Shown here: positions 41,888 through 55,123 of the stretch, piece after piece
How positions within the stretch are numbered: position 1 is the stretch's first letter
Layout: every line of letters begins with the position of its first letter
Assembly (NCBI GenBank): GCA_013420905.1
Contig: JAAXNY010000006.1
Location: 682,001 to 746,000, forward strand
Length of the DNA stretch: 64,000 nucleotides
Origin: Collybia mongolica
Lineage: Eukaryota > Basidiomycota > Agaricomycetes > Agaricales > Clitocybaceae
Direction: 5' to 3'
Made by a program: the position numbers and the translations under genes
The notes under the pieces: generated by a model
Told to the model about the DNA's origin: nothing
The model's database searches: none
Seen by the model: only the letters and a program-made list of their open reading frames with translations

Positions 41888-44800
41888 TCATTTCCCCTGG
41901 GCCCTTTCTCCGCACACCCTCACCAATATCGCTCTTAGGTCGCTCGGCGTCAACACCACGTCCCTCAAGACACCGGCATACATGTTGGACACAAGATCTC
42001 TGAACGCCGCATACTCGTCCATGAGGCGATCTTGCACATGGTCCACGAGTATCCCAACAGTACGGTTATCCTCCAGATACAGACGCAGACGCGCAACGTT
42101 GGCCTGTAACTCCCCTTCACACGCCTCCCGGAATTTCAGGTCCAAGTCTTCTGCTGCCGCTTGCTGACTCCACTCCTGCGCAACAAGGGGGAGTACTTCG
42201 CCTTCAGTACGTGCGCCTGCGCCTGCGCCTACACTCATGCTCCCGCCTGCCCTGGCGTTGTGCTTACTTTCATGTGCATACACCCTATCAGTCCATGCTC
42301 GTAGAGGCTCGCAGATAGGGTTAGCACAGTAGGAGATGACTTCTTCGCATGCGCGGCGGAGCTCGTGGTCGATGCCCTGGTAGTACTGTCGGTTAGGCGC
42401 GGTGCAAATAGGATCATTTTTGAATAAAATGGCTTCACATGTTTCGCTTCCTTGATGCTCTCGTCAGCGCGAGGCATGCCAAGTGTTGTGAAAAGTGCGT
42501 CAGGTAGAAGCGATGCTGTTTTGCTCAACATGGACGCTAGTGTATCTGAGTTGATCGGGCCCACACTTAAAAAATAAGCTTGAAAGGGCAAGATGGGCAA
42601 GACGTACCTGTAACACCACCAAAGTCAATGCGAGGCTCAACATCTCGCTGACCTAGAGCAAGATTCTGAGCAATCTCCTTCAGGATGAGAAGGTGCCGTG
42701 CGAGGAAGAGATTTGCATCCAATGTGCTTATTGGTGGGTTTCGCAGCTTCAGCATTTCTGCAGAGGTAACGAGCGACTGGCGGCACAAAGTGAGTGCTTC
42801 TTGCGCAATGTCTTCAAAAATCGCTGGCTACAGATAGAATTAGTCTGGTCAATAAGCGCGCTTACGATAAGCGCTAACACACCTTGACAAAGTCGTGAAG
42901 CTGAGAAAGGACCCATACGGTGTTCCGCAGAGTAGGGAACCAGGTATCTTGTTTATCCAACGATGGGAGGCGGAATATCTGGCTTACACTTTCCTTCTCC
43001 CTGATCTCATTGCCTGACATTGGCTTTCGTGCGTCTGTAATATATGGGATGTATTAGAGATTATTCATACACTACCTTAAGAAATCAGTTGGGGTTCCTT
43101 ACCGACCAAGATCTCAGGATACGCCAAGTCCTCTTGTTTCGGTGCATAATACCTGATCTCTGTCTGGATTACGGACTGCGCCTTGAAGAACAGACGCGTC
43201 TGCGCGTCTTGCAGTACCATCTGCAGCAAGTGACTAATGTGAAGTCTACCAAGACCTTTGTGACCCTTCTTGGGTTGATCCAAATCAACAGTAAGTTCGT
43301 CGATATCTTCATCAGACGATGTCTCGTCTGGTAAAGACACGTCAAGAACCATGAGAGCTTGCAGCACCGTGCAAACCTCGCAAAGTGTCGTGAGCCGCGG
43401 CTCATGCAATATTCTGGGACGAAGGTCGTCGTAGAGATAGTCACACAGGTTTTCGAGGTATTGGCTATTATCAAATGTTAGTAAATGCGCATCAATCTGA
43501 ATTTGTAAACCAACTAGAGCTGCTGTTCTCCAGAGTTGAAGAAGTTACGGTATAGGTCAAACTCGTCAGCACATAGCTGTTTGAGGTAGCCACAACCAGC
43601 CCTTGTCTGTGGTGGTATCGTCAAAACATGTTATTTGATTAAAGGAGAGTTATACCAGTTCGACAAGTTCGGTCCGAGAGGGATCTAAACCCTTGATTTC
43701 TTCCGTTAGCCGACCGATAAGGAGGGATTTACGAGCAGCAAAATAGGCAGTGTGACATTCCGATAAGAGGGCGGACAGTTCTTGGGGATATGCTTCCGCA
43801 CGGCGGTCGAGTTCTCCCAATAATGGCGCTAGCTGGGTTGAAACAGTTTTAAATCGCGTGTATAGAAGATGCATCTGGGCGGTGGGTGATACGTCCTGAG
43901 CTTCTGGGTGAGCCAGTATATGGGGATGTATTGCGATCACAACCGTACCTTTTCGGAGAGGCGCTTAGAGACGTCCAGCGAGAGCGCACGGAGGGATCCA
44001 ACAAAGTACATTTTAATGAGGGTCATGGCGCGCGTCATGCACTGCTGGAATCGGAAGAGGTATATCTCGGCTTCCCGGAAATGGCGCTATTTGGAAGAGC
44101 TTAATGATTCGAAAGGTGAGAGGGTGGGTCGTTACTGACGTGGGCTTTTAGGTAGTCAATACAGACATCGACGCGTTCGACCATGTAAAGGAAGTCAGTT
44201 TGTAGCACCAGCGACTCTCCTGGATGGTTGAGCATTCGTGTTGCATGTTCGAGTTCCTGGAAATACTCCAATCGTGTGCCGATTTCATCCGTGAGCTCCA
44301 AAAGCCTGTCCTGAAGCCAATATAGTCAGTGTAGTTATGCATAGAGTTTCGACAATCCACACACCCTTTCCTCCAATAGCACCTCGCAAGCATCTTTTAG
44401 ACTCTTTCCTCCCTCTTCGACGCTGCGCCATCCTTCCAGCATTCCAGCAACCTCTCGGTCCACCTCGTCGATCCGCTCGATTATCTGGTCACATGTGTCA
44501 AGGTGTTCAGACACGTTAGCGACGTGCGCCCTGAAGTGTGCTTCCTGGCTATGTGCCACAGAGCGGTCTATCAGTGCGAACCAGTCGTAAAATTGCTGCG
44601 GCGTCTGCACAGGCTGTTTGGGGTGCAGTGCGTGAGTTGCAAGCGCTGTTGTACGCGTGGGGGTTGAACCGGTTTGTGGGGTTCCGGGTCGAGAGGTTGG
44701 AGCAACTTTGTTACGTTGGACGGGCGTAGATGGACGGGAGGGCCCGGCACCTTCTGAGCTGAACTTGGATGCATAAGACGCGCTATCGATAGATGTTTTA

Positions 44801-44991
44801 GTTAAAGTGGCTACCTTTGAGGGTAGCGGGACCCGTTCGTTGGCTGCTTTTATGACATTCACGCTCCGAGTTTCCAGGTCACCCAATGGCGCTTTTGTTT
44901 CCCATTCCTCAACTGAGATGGTAGGTTTAGCTTGGGTCGAGAGTTGGGCAGGCGTTGGACCACGACGGACGGCAGTGCGGTTAGAAGCCAT
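41888..44991 (-). CDS. COG3: Conserved oligomeric Golgi complex subunit 3 (COG3)
   Basis: Lobe A subunit of the COG tether, which captures retrograde vesicles at the Golgi. About 868 aa. The exons are 44991-44365, 44310-44140, 44086-43949, 43895-43656, 43606-43515, 43464-43103, 43034-42883, 42827-42608, 42545-42439 and 42385-41888. After a disordered N-terminus comes the Sec34-like region: RTPQQFYDWFALIDRSVAHS-type block (here TPQQFYDWFALIDRSVAHSQ), then HFREAEIYLFRFQQCMTRA, MTLIKMYFVGSLRALS and DLYDDLRPRILHE-type sequence (here YLYDDLRPRILHEPRLTTLC), all characteristic. The tail is helical. The start was chosen at 44991 because it is the only ATG near the coding start. It converges with SEC2, leaving 195 bp between stops. 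Confidence 0.92.
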
Positions 44992-46419
44992 GATAATCAG
45001 AGTCGAGTTGGCGATGGTGGTGGTCGGCAACCAAACTTAGCTTCTCACCGCCATGATCGTCTGTCATCTCGAGCCAATTCGTAATTCATACTTGTTTTCT
45101 TGCTATGATGCACACTGAGTACTGAGCCCCGGTCGACATCGATACGTTTCTCATACACTAGACGTGCGTCGCCCCATGTTCTAGCGAACCTCCAATGTAG
45201 AAATTCATGTCTACCCCAAATGTCTTCACAACGCTTTTCGTCTGTTTACTGTAGTACTTCCACGCACTGTGTCTTTCGAACTAGAGATCGCTCAAAACGC
45301 CCTGAAGAAGATCTTAACGGAGCCGCCGATTGGTCCTCGCAAGTACCATCGAGAAGCCGTTTGCTTTCGTCGCTCTGCGAGATAGGCAATGCTCGCTTAT
45401 CCATGATTTATCTGCTGCTTAGAAGAAATCCACTGCCTGAAGTACTTCCACAGGACGTCTGCTCTGGACACCAAGACTCTCAACGTGCTTAAATATATAA
45501 GTCGAAGTTGCTTACTCTGGTCATAGCGCTCAGATCGTCCACTTTCGCCTTCTCCCCTGAAAGCCCGATCTCGACAGGTCCACTCAATTGAGGCACGTTC
45601 TTGATCATAAGGCAATAATAATATCAAATCTGGTACGGTGCGCCACCTGTCCCAGCCAGGATTTCAAAATCAGAAATGTAAATTCATCGCGGATGTCGGA
45701 ATTTCGAAGCATTGGATGGTGATGGCAGTTCATTTAGAATACATTAAGGCCATCTATCTAGCTTAGTCAGCATTCTGCTTCGGATGAAACCGGTTTGTTC
45801 ATTGGTTTGTCTTCGCCTGTTCTGGCTTTCTAGACAAACATATCAAGTACTCATCGATTGAATGACGTTTGCGTGTATAGTTTACAATGGAGGGTGTCTC
45901 TTTGATTGTGGCTATTGGCACACTAGGTGAATCCCATCCATTCTTCGAGGGCGACAAGTAATAATAGTAATACCCATCCTCCCAAAAGTTTCTGAGTAAT
46001 AGTGACGAATAGAGGTCCTAGAAGAAGCGGTTTCGTGGGGTCGTGAGTTAGTATTGATACTAATACCCTCCTCATAGCACCGGAGGCCATGTTCTGATAG
46101 TTCTCTATCCAGCTTTTCCCATAGCCCTTTGGTGGAGCAAATGTGGGTGTAACTTACCAATGGTCATCCGCGCGGATTTGAATCAGATTGGTCAAGGGGA
46201 GGGCAACTAGAAGTGATTTTAGCTCGATATAGCTATCTGGTGTTTGTAAGAGTTCAATTATGTTGGCCATGTGCTTGCAGATAGACTCAGAATATTTCTC
46301 TATTACGTTCAGGGTGCTTCAGTCGGCGATGCTGACTCTTAGAATCCCAATGTGATGTATCGTCGAAATGCCTTAAGAACCAAGCTGATTCCAGTTGAAT
46401 CTCACCACCTCCCTCTAGC
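44992..46419. other. Intergenic region holding the left 125-bp inverted repeat
   Basis: It contains the COG3 promoter side and the left arm of the island repeat (45634-45758). A coherent but start-less frame occurs at about 45252-45385 and is discussed among the findings. From 45760 to 46419 nothing is recognised. Confidence 0.45.
45634..45758 (+). repeat. Left arm of a 125-bp inverted repeat
   Basis: Starts TACGGTGCGCCACCTGTCCC. It is the reverse complement of 51261-51385 over 125 bp with essentially one mismatch (AAGGCC versus AAGGGC near the inner end). Confidence 0.92.
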
Positions 46420-47985
46420 ATGTCAGCAGGACCATCGAACAACAACCCAAGCGGGATTAATCAGTTTAAAGATTGTCGTAAGTTGAAACCTTGTTCAAGT
46501 GTCTTGATTATTGACTGGTTCCTCGTAGCCAGGTCAGATGACAACTCTGTTGAAGCTATCATCCGCGAGTACGATCGCCGAGGTATTATGAACCGGAATC
46601 TGGTCAGTGAGATGCTCCTCGCTGAGCACAATATTAAGATGAGGTGACTATTTATTTGTTGTATTGTATTGTGCTAATGTACTTGCTGCATAGTGCTACA
46701 ACCGTTGCACGCCGTCGTAAGGATTTTGGTCTCCAGGGAAGTGGGCGGACGACTAAGGAGCTCTCACTACCAGTTAAACGACAACTCGTGTTGGACGAAA
46801 TGGCAAAGGATCCGACCAGTAGGAAAGGGCCGAAGACTATTATTGAGGGGATCGGTCTTAACCAGGGTATACATCTGACTCGGTACAATACTGGAAATCC
46901 TTTCGTTTGTTTTGTTTTTCATTCACGCTCCCCTTTGACAGTGAATTTGTACGTTCGACGATGCACGCTGAGGATCCGGAAGGTTTCAGTATCCGCGAGC
47001 CTGCTGCTAAAAAGATAAAACGAGGTGTTTTGACCGCAATCGGCCCTCACCAAGAATGGAGTGGTGATGGACATGATAAACTAGCTGCAATCGGCTTCCC
47101 AATCTGGGGGATGCGTGATAAATGGGGGATGCAATGGTTAGGACTCTGGGTGATTCCGAATAATCGACTCAAGAAAGCAATCGCTTTATTATATCTTCGA
47201 CTCATCAAGAAACATGGCGGTGAGTACCATTGTTGTTGTACTGATCTGACTGCTACTAAGTTTTATATTCCAGGTATGCCAATTCAGACGAGTACTGACT
47301 GTGGGAGTGAAACAACTGAGGTATTTGGTTTAGCCAACGCACTGAGGTAACCCACGTCATAGACTCCCCAAATAGCTGCTTATCCTGCACCCTATCTCCA
47401 GGGAGATTTTTTCGAGCCATCTTGATATCAACGAACTCCCAGCCCATCGCTTCATACAGAGCATTCATAACATCACAATCGAGCGAGGATGGCTTCGCCT
47501 GCGCCTTCAATGGGGTGATAACGTGAAGGTATTCTGGGAAGCTGGCTCCGAGATCTACAATGAGTCCGACATGGCGCAATAGTGGGTTTTACTCTTTTTA
47601 ACCTTGTCGCTATTTCTTATTCTGCCCTAGTAACCTTGTTCAATGGCTTTGGTCAACTCTGATTCAGTCCGAACTCAATGATCTACTCGATCAATTCAAC
47701 AACCATATCTCGAGGAAGGACCGTGGAAAGCAACTACCATCAGGGGTCTCCCCTAATGTCGCCATGGCCATGCCATCGAAATACGGTGGTGAGAACTGTT
47801 TGCAGAGTGTGGATATGGATGTTATTGATAAGTTGATGGCGGAAATTGGCGATGAAACCCTCCAATTTGTCACCCCAGAGTATGCAGAGCGCGCGCAGAC
47901 AGTTTATGATACTCTTCAACTAAGTCGGTTGAGATTTGACAATGTCTGGCATGTATTTACAGCAATGCTCCCTCATTTAGATTAA
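46420..47985 (+). CDS. Integrase-core (DDE/rve-like) protein of the basidiomycete type
   Basis: A 415-aa intact protein with exons 46420-46477, 46529-46643, 46694-46882, 46942-47219, 47274-47346, 47402-47581 and 47631-47985. The N-terminal part looks like a helix-turn-helix (LVSEMLLAEHNIKMSATTVA, then RRRKDFGLQGSG). A conserved RQLVLDEMAKDP and GPKTIIEGI region leads to an RNase H-like integrase core: EWSGDGHDKLAAIGFPIWG (first Asp), STDCGSETTEVFG (second Asp) and HNITIERGWLRLRLQWG (Glu). I recall many agaric genomes carrying this family as spliced genes without transposon ends. Whether it still moves DNA or is domesticated is unknown. It sits inside the inverted-repeat island beside the alpha-kinase. 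Confidence 0.83.
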
Positions 47986-48160
47986 TTTACTCGTTCCCTT
48001 CTCTCTTGCTCGACTGAGTTTAACAAATTTGCAACAAGTTTACTCGACATGATATAAACATCAAAATCTAGGAAATCTCTGACAAAGTTCATTCTGCAAC
48101 ATATATATTAGGTTCGAGATCAAGATACAAGATTTTCAATGTACAAACAAAATAGCATAA

Positions 48161-50525
48161 CTAGGGAGAGGGAAATCCATGACGCAGTGGGCCATCACTT
48201 CGAATTTGAGCCCCCTTGAGTTTAAGTTTTTGACAGAGGTCATTGCATTTGTGGGCCTTTCGCCACGCCTTGATTTCGACAGAGCCACCATCCCAAAATC
48301 CGGTGTCTGCCTCCTCGCTATGAGGCATTTGAGATTAAGTCTGATAGAGAAATCAAGGACATACGAATGTGCCTGTGGGTCGAATAAGACCACAGACTGC
48401 GATGGGCCAATGACACCTCAAATAAGAAAACATGTCAGAGCATATAGCGTGGCATGGGCATCAACATACATACCTTGCAGGTCAGTTAATAATAAAGCCC
48501 CATTTGAATCGACAAGCGTATGGTGGGCATATGCATCCATAGCACTACCAACAACATCAATACTGTGCCCTGCCGTGGTGCTTCCACTAAACTTTCGTTC
48601 AATGTATGGTCCTGACATATCTAGGAGCGGCGCTGCAAGGAATGTTTCAAAAAGGAGGCTTGAAGTGTTATCAAACCAGAAGTTGGCAACTTTTCCAAGG
48701 AAGGCACCTCGGGAGTTCCACCGTATACCTATTTCCAATCATATTCAACACAAACATGGAAACATTTTTTAAAACGATGAAACATACTTGGGATCCGGAC
48801 TTTGTATGTTTCTGCACGTCGGGCAAAAGAGTCTGCAAAATATTGACCATGAATGAGAAGTTTGAGTTTGGCCAGAAGATCGGCATGGTTGGATGCTTCG
48901 GTAACATTGTTACCCTGCTTGCACTGGAAGATAGCGTAAGGAATGTCATTAAACTGGCCCTAAGCAGATATCTATTTTAGAATCATCTAAGTAGATGAAT
49001 AAGGACACTACCTACCAGGAATGCAAACTTGGTAGCACCTTTCGAAAGGTATCCATCCTCCGGTTGGTCGCCCCCACTATACTTGCGCCAGTTTTTAGAA
49101 ATATTGATATTCTCTTCGAGGCTAACTGTTTCTTCAAGATTCCCTTCAATATCTATCGAAATTGTGATTTTTTGAAACTCATATGACTTGTACTCGAGCT
49201 CGGGCTTTCCGCGGGCAGTGGAAAGGAGCTTGCGAGGGCGATACGAGCTTGTATATTCTGTTGTGGTCGAAATACCTATTGGAGGTAATGATTATGAGTA
49301 CATCTCGGAGCAGGCATCTAAAAACGTACTGCCAGAGGCTTTGCGTTTTGCACTGGGCTTCCCATGACTTGAGGTGGCGCGCACTGACGAGCGCCGTAGT
49401 GACGATTGGTTGAATGATTCATACTCATCAGGGTCATCCAAGACCTAGACAGCTTCAGTATATAAAGAGCAAAGGACAGCCTGACATACCGACTGTGCTT
49501 CGTAAACATAGACACGAAGGCTAAGACGACGGTCCTTTACATCAGACTCAGAGAGTTTAGAATCCGCTTTGAGCGTATTAAACATGGCTTCTACGCTCCC
49601 AAGAACACAGTCCTCTGTCTGCTTGAAGTTATAGACGGCCTTTGCAGATTGGTTGATTCCAAAAACGGCGCTTAGGATGGAGAACGTCATGTCCAGTAAA
49701 ATACAATTAAAATGCCTAAATCTCACTCCTCAAAATTCATGGTATTGATCGCACCAATATTTGATGCTGGGGATTCCAACCATGCTTTCTTAAGTTCATC
49801 CCAGGCGGTATCCAAGACTCGCCTCGCTGGATCTGATCCGAAGTGCTTTTTCAAAACAGGTAAAAGTTGAGCCTTCAAATATATCATTTGCGGTCAGTTC
49901 AAGTATAAACTCATCATGTAAACTTGGACATTACCTTTTTGGCCGTCCCACCATTTTTCGGATAGTAATACAACGTAGCTTCTGCAGTTACAGTGTCAGC
50001 TTTTGCTTGTTTCTTGAGTGTTGCAAGTTTGTTTTTTATTTGCGCAGCATTGGCAGCTTGAAGGCTTGCATTGAGAGTCGGAGGTTGATTGAGACGGTGT
50101 TGAGATGCAGTTGATTGGTATTGGGCAGCCCGTGAAACAATAATGTCCTTCACTGTATTAGCTATATAAAATCTCAGTATTCTCCATGGTCTAATCCGAA
50201 CCGAACATACCATCTGTAGACGATGTTGAGGCTAGTGGAAAATGAGACTCTCATAAGAATTACACGAAAAATGCCACATACCCTCCAAACAACCTCCACA
50301 GAGTGTATTTTTCATATATGGATATACAACTGAACAGTTTGCACATTGTGGCTGGTTCTACAGTTACTCGTTAGTACAAGAAAAGTTAAATGGTGTGAAG
50401 GCTGTCCTTACCCCGATTGCTTCTTTCTCAATGGAGGAAGACGCCGCAGAGAGTTTAACACACTTCATACATATGGTCTCGTCGAGTCCGCGGAATAACA
50501 CTGCACACCCGGTACAGACGCCCAT
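48161..50525 (-). CDS. Alpha-type protein kinase with N-terminal zinc-ribbon-like region
   Basis: Atypical kinase of the MHCK/eEF2K family, 591 aa, twelve exons: 50525-50412, 50357-50282, 50231-50211, 50161-49935, 49872-49727, 49670-49490, 49444-49330, 49275-49016, 48959-48788, 48728-48474, 48416-48365 and 48317-48161. The N-terminus has CxxC pairs (VCTGCAVLF, ICMKC, QCANCSVVYPYMKNTLCGGC) that probably bind zinc. The C-terminal half is the alpha-kinase domain: PYIERKFSG, HHTLVDSNGALLLTDLQG (catalytic Asp region), SVVLFDPQAHS and the zinc-site stretch KAHKCNDLCQKLKLKG. Such kinases are greatly expanded in agarics; substrate unknown. The gene is intact and ends 176 bp from the integrase-core gene, tail to tail. 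Confidence 0.85.
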
Positions 50526-52111
50526 GGTTCAAATACGTGGGACAGGATGTGAAAGTGGGACCAAAGGTTGACCGAAGACTGCAAAAAAAAAATTTAAGTT
50601 CATAGTGCGATATTGTACCAGGCAGACATACCATCAACCAACCATCACACTGCTGGGATAAAACACTGAAAAAGCACATATATCATTGGCTAAGACCACC
50701 ACTTGAAGAATAAATTATGCAAATGAATCCTTACCTTCATCGAACCCATCTCAAGCCCCCACATTGAATAGTAACCAAAAATGGTGAATATCAAGGGTGT
50801 GTAATCAGAACTTGAGTGTGACATTGGATACTGTGAGAATGAATGGCTCGTTCTTCTTGGGTTCAGGTTGTTCATGTTAACACCAGCTGAGACAAAAACG
50901 CGGAGAAGATGAACCCAACTATTTTGGCCTGAATGTAGCAAGGTGCGAGGTAAGAGTATACCAATGGTTCGAAATTCGAAAGCAGACATGACATGCGCTG
51001 ACCACGGAGGACTTAATTCATCCAACATTCATCTCTCTATAGCCATTTTTGAAGACAATACAGCCGGAAGAAATCGGTAGGGAGTGCAACATGTGATCAC
51101 GAGATTTCTACTAGTGTATTAAGTCCTATAACCTCCTTGAGCCTCGAGTTGAAGGGCTGACTGGTCTAGAAATAAATGGGTATGACCATCAAGACCTCTT
51201 AGATATTGGATAGCTTTGCGACTGGCGCATGAAAACTTGACTGGGCACAGTATAAATATAATAGATGCCCTTAATGTATTCTAAATGAACTGCCATCACC
51301 ATCCAATGCTTCGAAATTCCGACATCCGCGATGAATTTACATTTCTGATTTTGAAATCCTGGCTGGGACAGGTGGCGCACCGTAATCTGGGACCCAGCGC
51401 TGATAAACCTCATTAAATTCGCTTCGATTATTTTCTCGACTTCGAATGAGTGGATTCAGCCCGGGTACAAGCGAAGAACCAAACGAGATGATAGCACTGT
51501 CATCGCGGAGATAGGGGATCTCTGGTTACACCGTCAGGACTCTTCTAGCCCTCTTCATCAATTGCACCGATGTCAGAGATAGTGGCATCTAGATTTATTA
51601 GCTGTAGTCACTGAAAGGGGCAAGATGTTCTATCCATTCAAAGTGCTAACATATATCGCACGAAGGGATTATTCAAGTGTCTTCTGCAATACATACATGG
51701 ACTTGGTGCGTAATGTGGGCCCATAGAAATTTAAACGTATCATCATCGATACCCATTGCATGGCTAGCAGTAGACTAAAGGGATTAGGGTAAATAGAATT
51801 AGAGCCAACCAGGTCTCTGATTCTGGAAGCGCAGTAATACTTGGGATTTCTGGATACAGCCCACATGTCTTCCATGTCATATGTAAATGGGAAACTAGAC
51901 CACCTCATGTCGCAATCACGATAGAGCCATCGCGTCGGCGCATGTCACCATGGAAGCGAGACGCCGTCCCGTGACTTGGTGAAATTGAACCACCACGTGA
52001 CGTACAACGCGTTGGCCTCGTTTTTTGCTATTCGTGGCTTTCTCGTTAACCAACACCCACAAATCTACAGCTTTCGTCCTCGTTGCAGCATCGGCGTTAG
52101 GCCAGGTTGCA
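50526..52111. other. Region between the alpha-kinase and Polo kinase
   Basis: It holds the kinase promoter side and the right arm of the inverted repeat. Minus-strand ORFs at 50690-51028 (112 aa) and 51669-51908 (79 aa) are longer than expected by chance but show no recognisable domain; they may be gene relics. The last 150 bp is the Polo kinase promoter and 5' UTR. Confidence 0.45.
51261..51385 (-). repeat. Right arm of a 125-bp inverted repeat
   Basis: Reverse complement of 45634-45758 over its whole length. Flanking bases on either side do not match, so the repeat ends are sharp. Confidence 0.92.
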
Positions 52112-55100
52112 ATGGCTCAAGTATATTCATCTCAAGCATACAACAGGATTCCCCAGGCCCCTCCAGCAGGCCCCTCATCCCGGCGTCACCCATTCACCAA
52201 CGCAGTCAACCACCCCCAGAACATGAACCCGCAAGCAGCGCCCTCGAAACCCCAGGAAAAAGCCAAGCAGCCACCCTCACCCCCTTTACCTCGCCAGAAT
52301 GCCAAGATTACTCCGCCATCGCCTCCCAAGGTAATCTGTGACAAGAGCGGACGGTTTCAGTTGAATCGTGTCGGGTTTTTGGGTGAGGTATGCCAGTCCA
52401 ACAGCCAACGATCGGGGTTCTATCTGATCAACACTGCAGGGTGGGTTTGCTCGAGTTTATGAAGTAAAAGATCCTCGTGGAGCCCGCCTTGCATGCAAGG
52501 TCGTCACCAAAGAGTCTCTCAAGACCAAAAAAGCTAAAACCAAAGTAAGCATCAAGCTCACCCGCTCCGAATGTATATACTGCTAACATCCCCGTAGCTC
52601 TACGCAGAAATCAAGATACATCGCTCGCTCGAGCATCCGAACATCGTCGGCTTCCAGGAATGTTTCGAGGATAATGAAAACGTTTACATGACCCTCGAAC
52701 TCTGCCCCAGTGGATCGCTCATGGATATGTTACGCCGTCGTCGTCGATTCACCGAACCCGAAGCCCGTTTCTTTATGGTGCAACTTATTGGTGCTTGCCA
52801 CTACATGCATACCCATCAGGTTATTCATCGCGACCTCAAGCTCGGTAACTTGTTCCTCGATGCCAACATGAACATCAAGGTTGGAGATTTTGGCCTCGCT
52901 GCCCTTATTGAGAATCCTGGGGAGCGGAAGAAGACCATTTGTGGAACACCAAACTATATCGCTCCTGAGGTGCTCTTCGATACTGCCAACGGCCATAGTT
53001 TCGAGGTCGACACCTGGTCCATTGGCGTTATTCTCTACACGCTCGTTATTGGCCGACCGCCCTTCCAGACCTCTGAGGTAAAAGCCATTTACAAGTGAGT
53101 ATGTAACATCTTAGCTTGAAACTGCCTAACGTATGTCACAGGCGCATCCGTGACAACGACTACGCTTTCCCAAGCGACCGCTCCATTTCATCTAATGCGC
53201 AACATCTCATCTCACAAATCTTAACCCACAATCCACAGATGCGCCCCACTCTCCATGAGATTATAGACCACCCGTTCTTCACAGATGGTACCGTCCCAGC
53301 TTATATTCCCACATCGGCTCATGACGCGCCACCTGACTTCCGACGTATTTCGCGAGCTGCCTCACAAAGCAATTTACGTCGTCTGCGTCGTTATTCTCTG
53401 CTAGATGAGGATCAAATAACATCAATCGCCGTACCGGGGGCGCCTGAATCAGCGCCTGCACCTTCCCTCGGGAAGAGCATGACTTTGAGTATTGCCCAGC
53501 AGGAGAAGGAGTTCCAGAAGGCAGTACAACCTGGCTCGCCCATCAGCGCACTTCTCAGCTCTGCACGACAGCCGTTGTTGATGACAAACAACAACGGGGG
53601 CAGAGATACGAGAGAGAGCCCGCTACTGAGAAAGCTTCAAGCGGTGAAAGAGTCCCCTCTCGGCAGGCGTCCACCCGTCATGAGAGGCCTCAATGGAATC
53701 GTCGAAGAAGATGGGGCAGAAGCGCCTTTGAGGGGTCGGGAGGAGCATCAGGAGGAGGAGTTGAAGGCACGAAAGAAGGAATTGGAGGCCCAAAAGGCGA
53801 GAATCGTTGCTCAAATGGCGCCTGTGAGGGAGGAAGAAGAGGAATATGTGGTAGAGAAGGGGCAGGAGAAGGAGAAGGAACGGGTTAGGGAACGGGTTCG
53901 AGTGAAAACTACAGGAGATAGGGAGAACGTACCCCCACCTGCACCTGCGCGCGTTCCTGTACAGACATCATCCATCACTAGAGGGAAAGAGAAAGAACGG
54001 GACCGCGAGCGCGAAAAAGACCCTCGAGTCGTTGGAAGGGAACGCACAGCTCTGGCTCCAGGTAATTGTTGAACTCCATCGCTTATCACGTTCTGCTACT
54101 GACTTTTTGTTAGCTGCATCGACGACAAGCCTTGCGCCGTCTGTAGCACCCCAGGTGAAGCTTAGCGGATTTGATGCGGCTGCCCATGTACTTTCCCTCG
54201 CCTTTGACGCAAAGGCAGCTGGAAAGTTGTTCCGTGATCCGCGTGAAGACGCGCATCTCCCTCTCCCCAATGAACGGGTTTTTATTGTGTCATGGGTTGA
54301 CTACTGCAACAAGTATGGCATGGGTTACGCGTTGACGGATGGGAGTGTTGGTGTGCACTTCAACGATAGCACTAGCCTTGTATTGAGTGCCGATAAGCAG
54401 TACGTCCTTTTTGTTCTTAATCGTGAGACTGAACTGATGCAACTTGTGGGTAGACATTTCGACTATATCACATCGCGGAGACAGGGAACTGTGTATGTCC
54501 GCAAGTCGCACACTGTTGACGAGTACCCCGACGAGCTGAAGAGTAAAGTGTATCTTCTGAAGCACTTTGAACGCTATATCATGGACCGATTGTATGGCGA
54601 GTACGATTACACCTTTGAGGACGTCGATAGGTCGAAGGGCATGGAGTGGGTGCAGAAGTATCTCAGGATGAAACATGTTATTGTGTTCAAGTTAAGTCAC
54701 GATGTTTTGCAGGTACGCCATCACTTCCCCAAAAACCTATCTATAGATTACTCATAATTCCTTCGATAGTTCAACTTTTATGATCACTCAAAAGTGATTC
54801 TGTCCTCGCATGGACTGATGATTACGCATATCGATAAGAACTATAAGATGACCCGGTGGACCTTGTCTGATGTTATGGCTCTAGCACTCAAGCCTACCTC
54901 CGCCCTGTTAAACGTTGATCCAGATCTGCTGAAATTCAACCAACGACTTGTAGACAAACTCAAGTACTGCAAGGAGGTGCTTGTCAGCATTAGGACGGCT
55001 AGTACCGCCGGCCTTGCGGCGCCGGAGGAGAACGATGCTATGGGAGTTGGAATGGCGACGGCACCGGGCGCAAATGCTGGGTCGGGGATCAGTTCAAGGG

Positions 55101-55123
55101 GCTCGAAGGCGTCATTGCGATAG
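52112..55123 (+). CDS. CDC5: Polo-like kinase (CDC5/PLK1 type)
   Basis: Mitotic Ser/Thr kinase, 916 aa, exons 52112-52387, 52440-52544, 52598-53094, 53142-54061, 54114-54712 and 54770-55123. After a Pro-rich N-terminus the kinase domain begins with [11 protein letters not shown] and ACKVV (ATP-binding Lys), then [22 protein letters not shown] and the activation segment [15 protein letters not shown], with the Polo-type T-loop. A long linker rich in Glu/Arg/Lys ([14 protein letters not shown]) follows. The C-terminus has two polo boxes: [45 protein letters not shown], and [20 protein letters not shown]. Polo boxes bind phosphorylated partners at spindle poles and kinetochores. All catalytic residues are present. 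The linker is longer than in yeast Cdc5. Confidence 0.94.
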
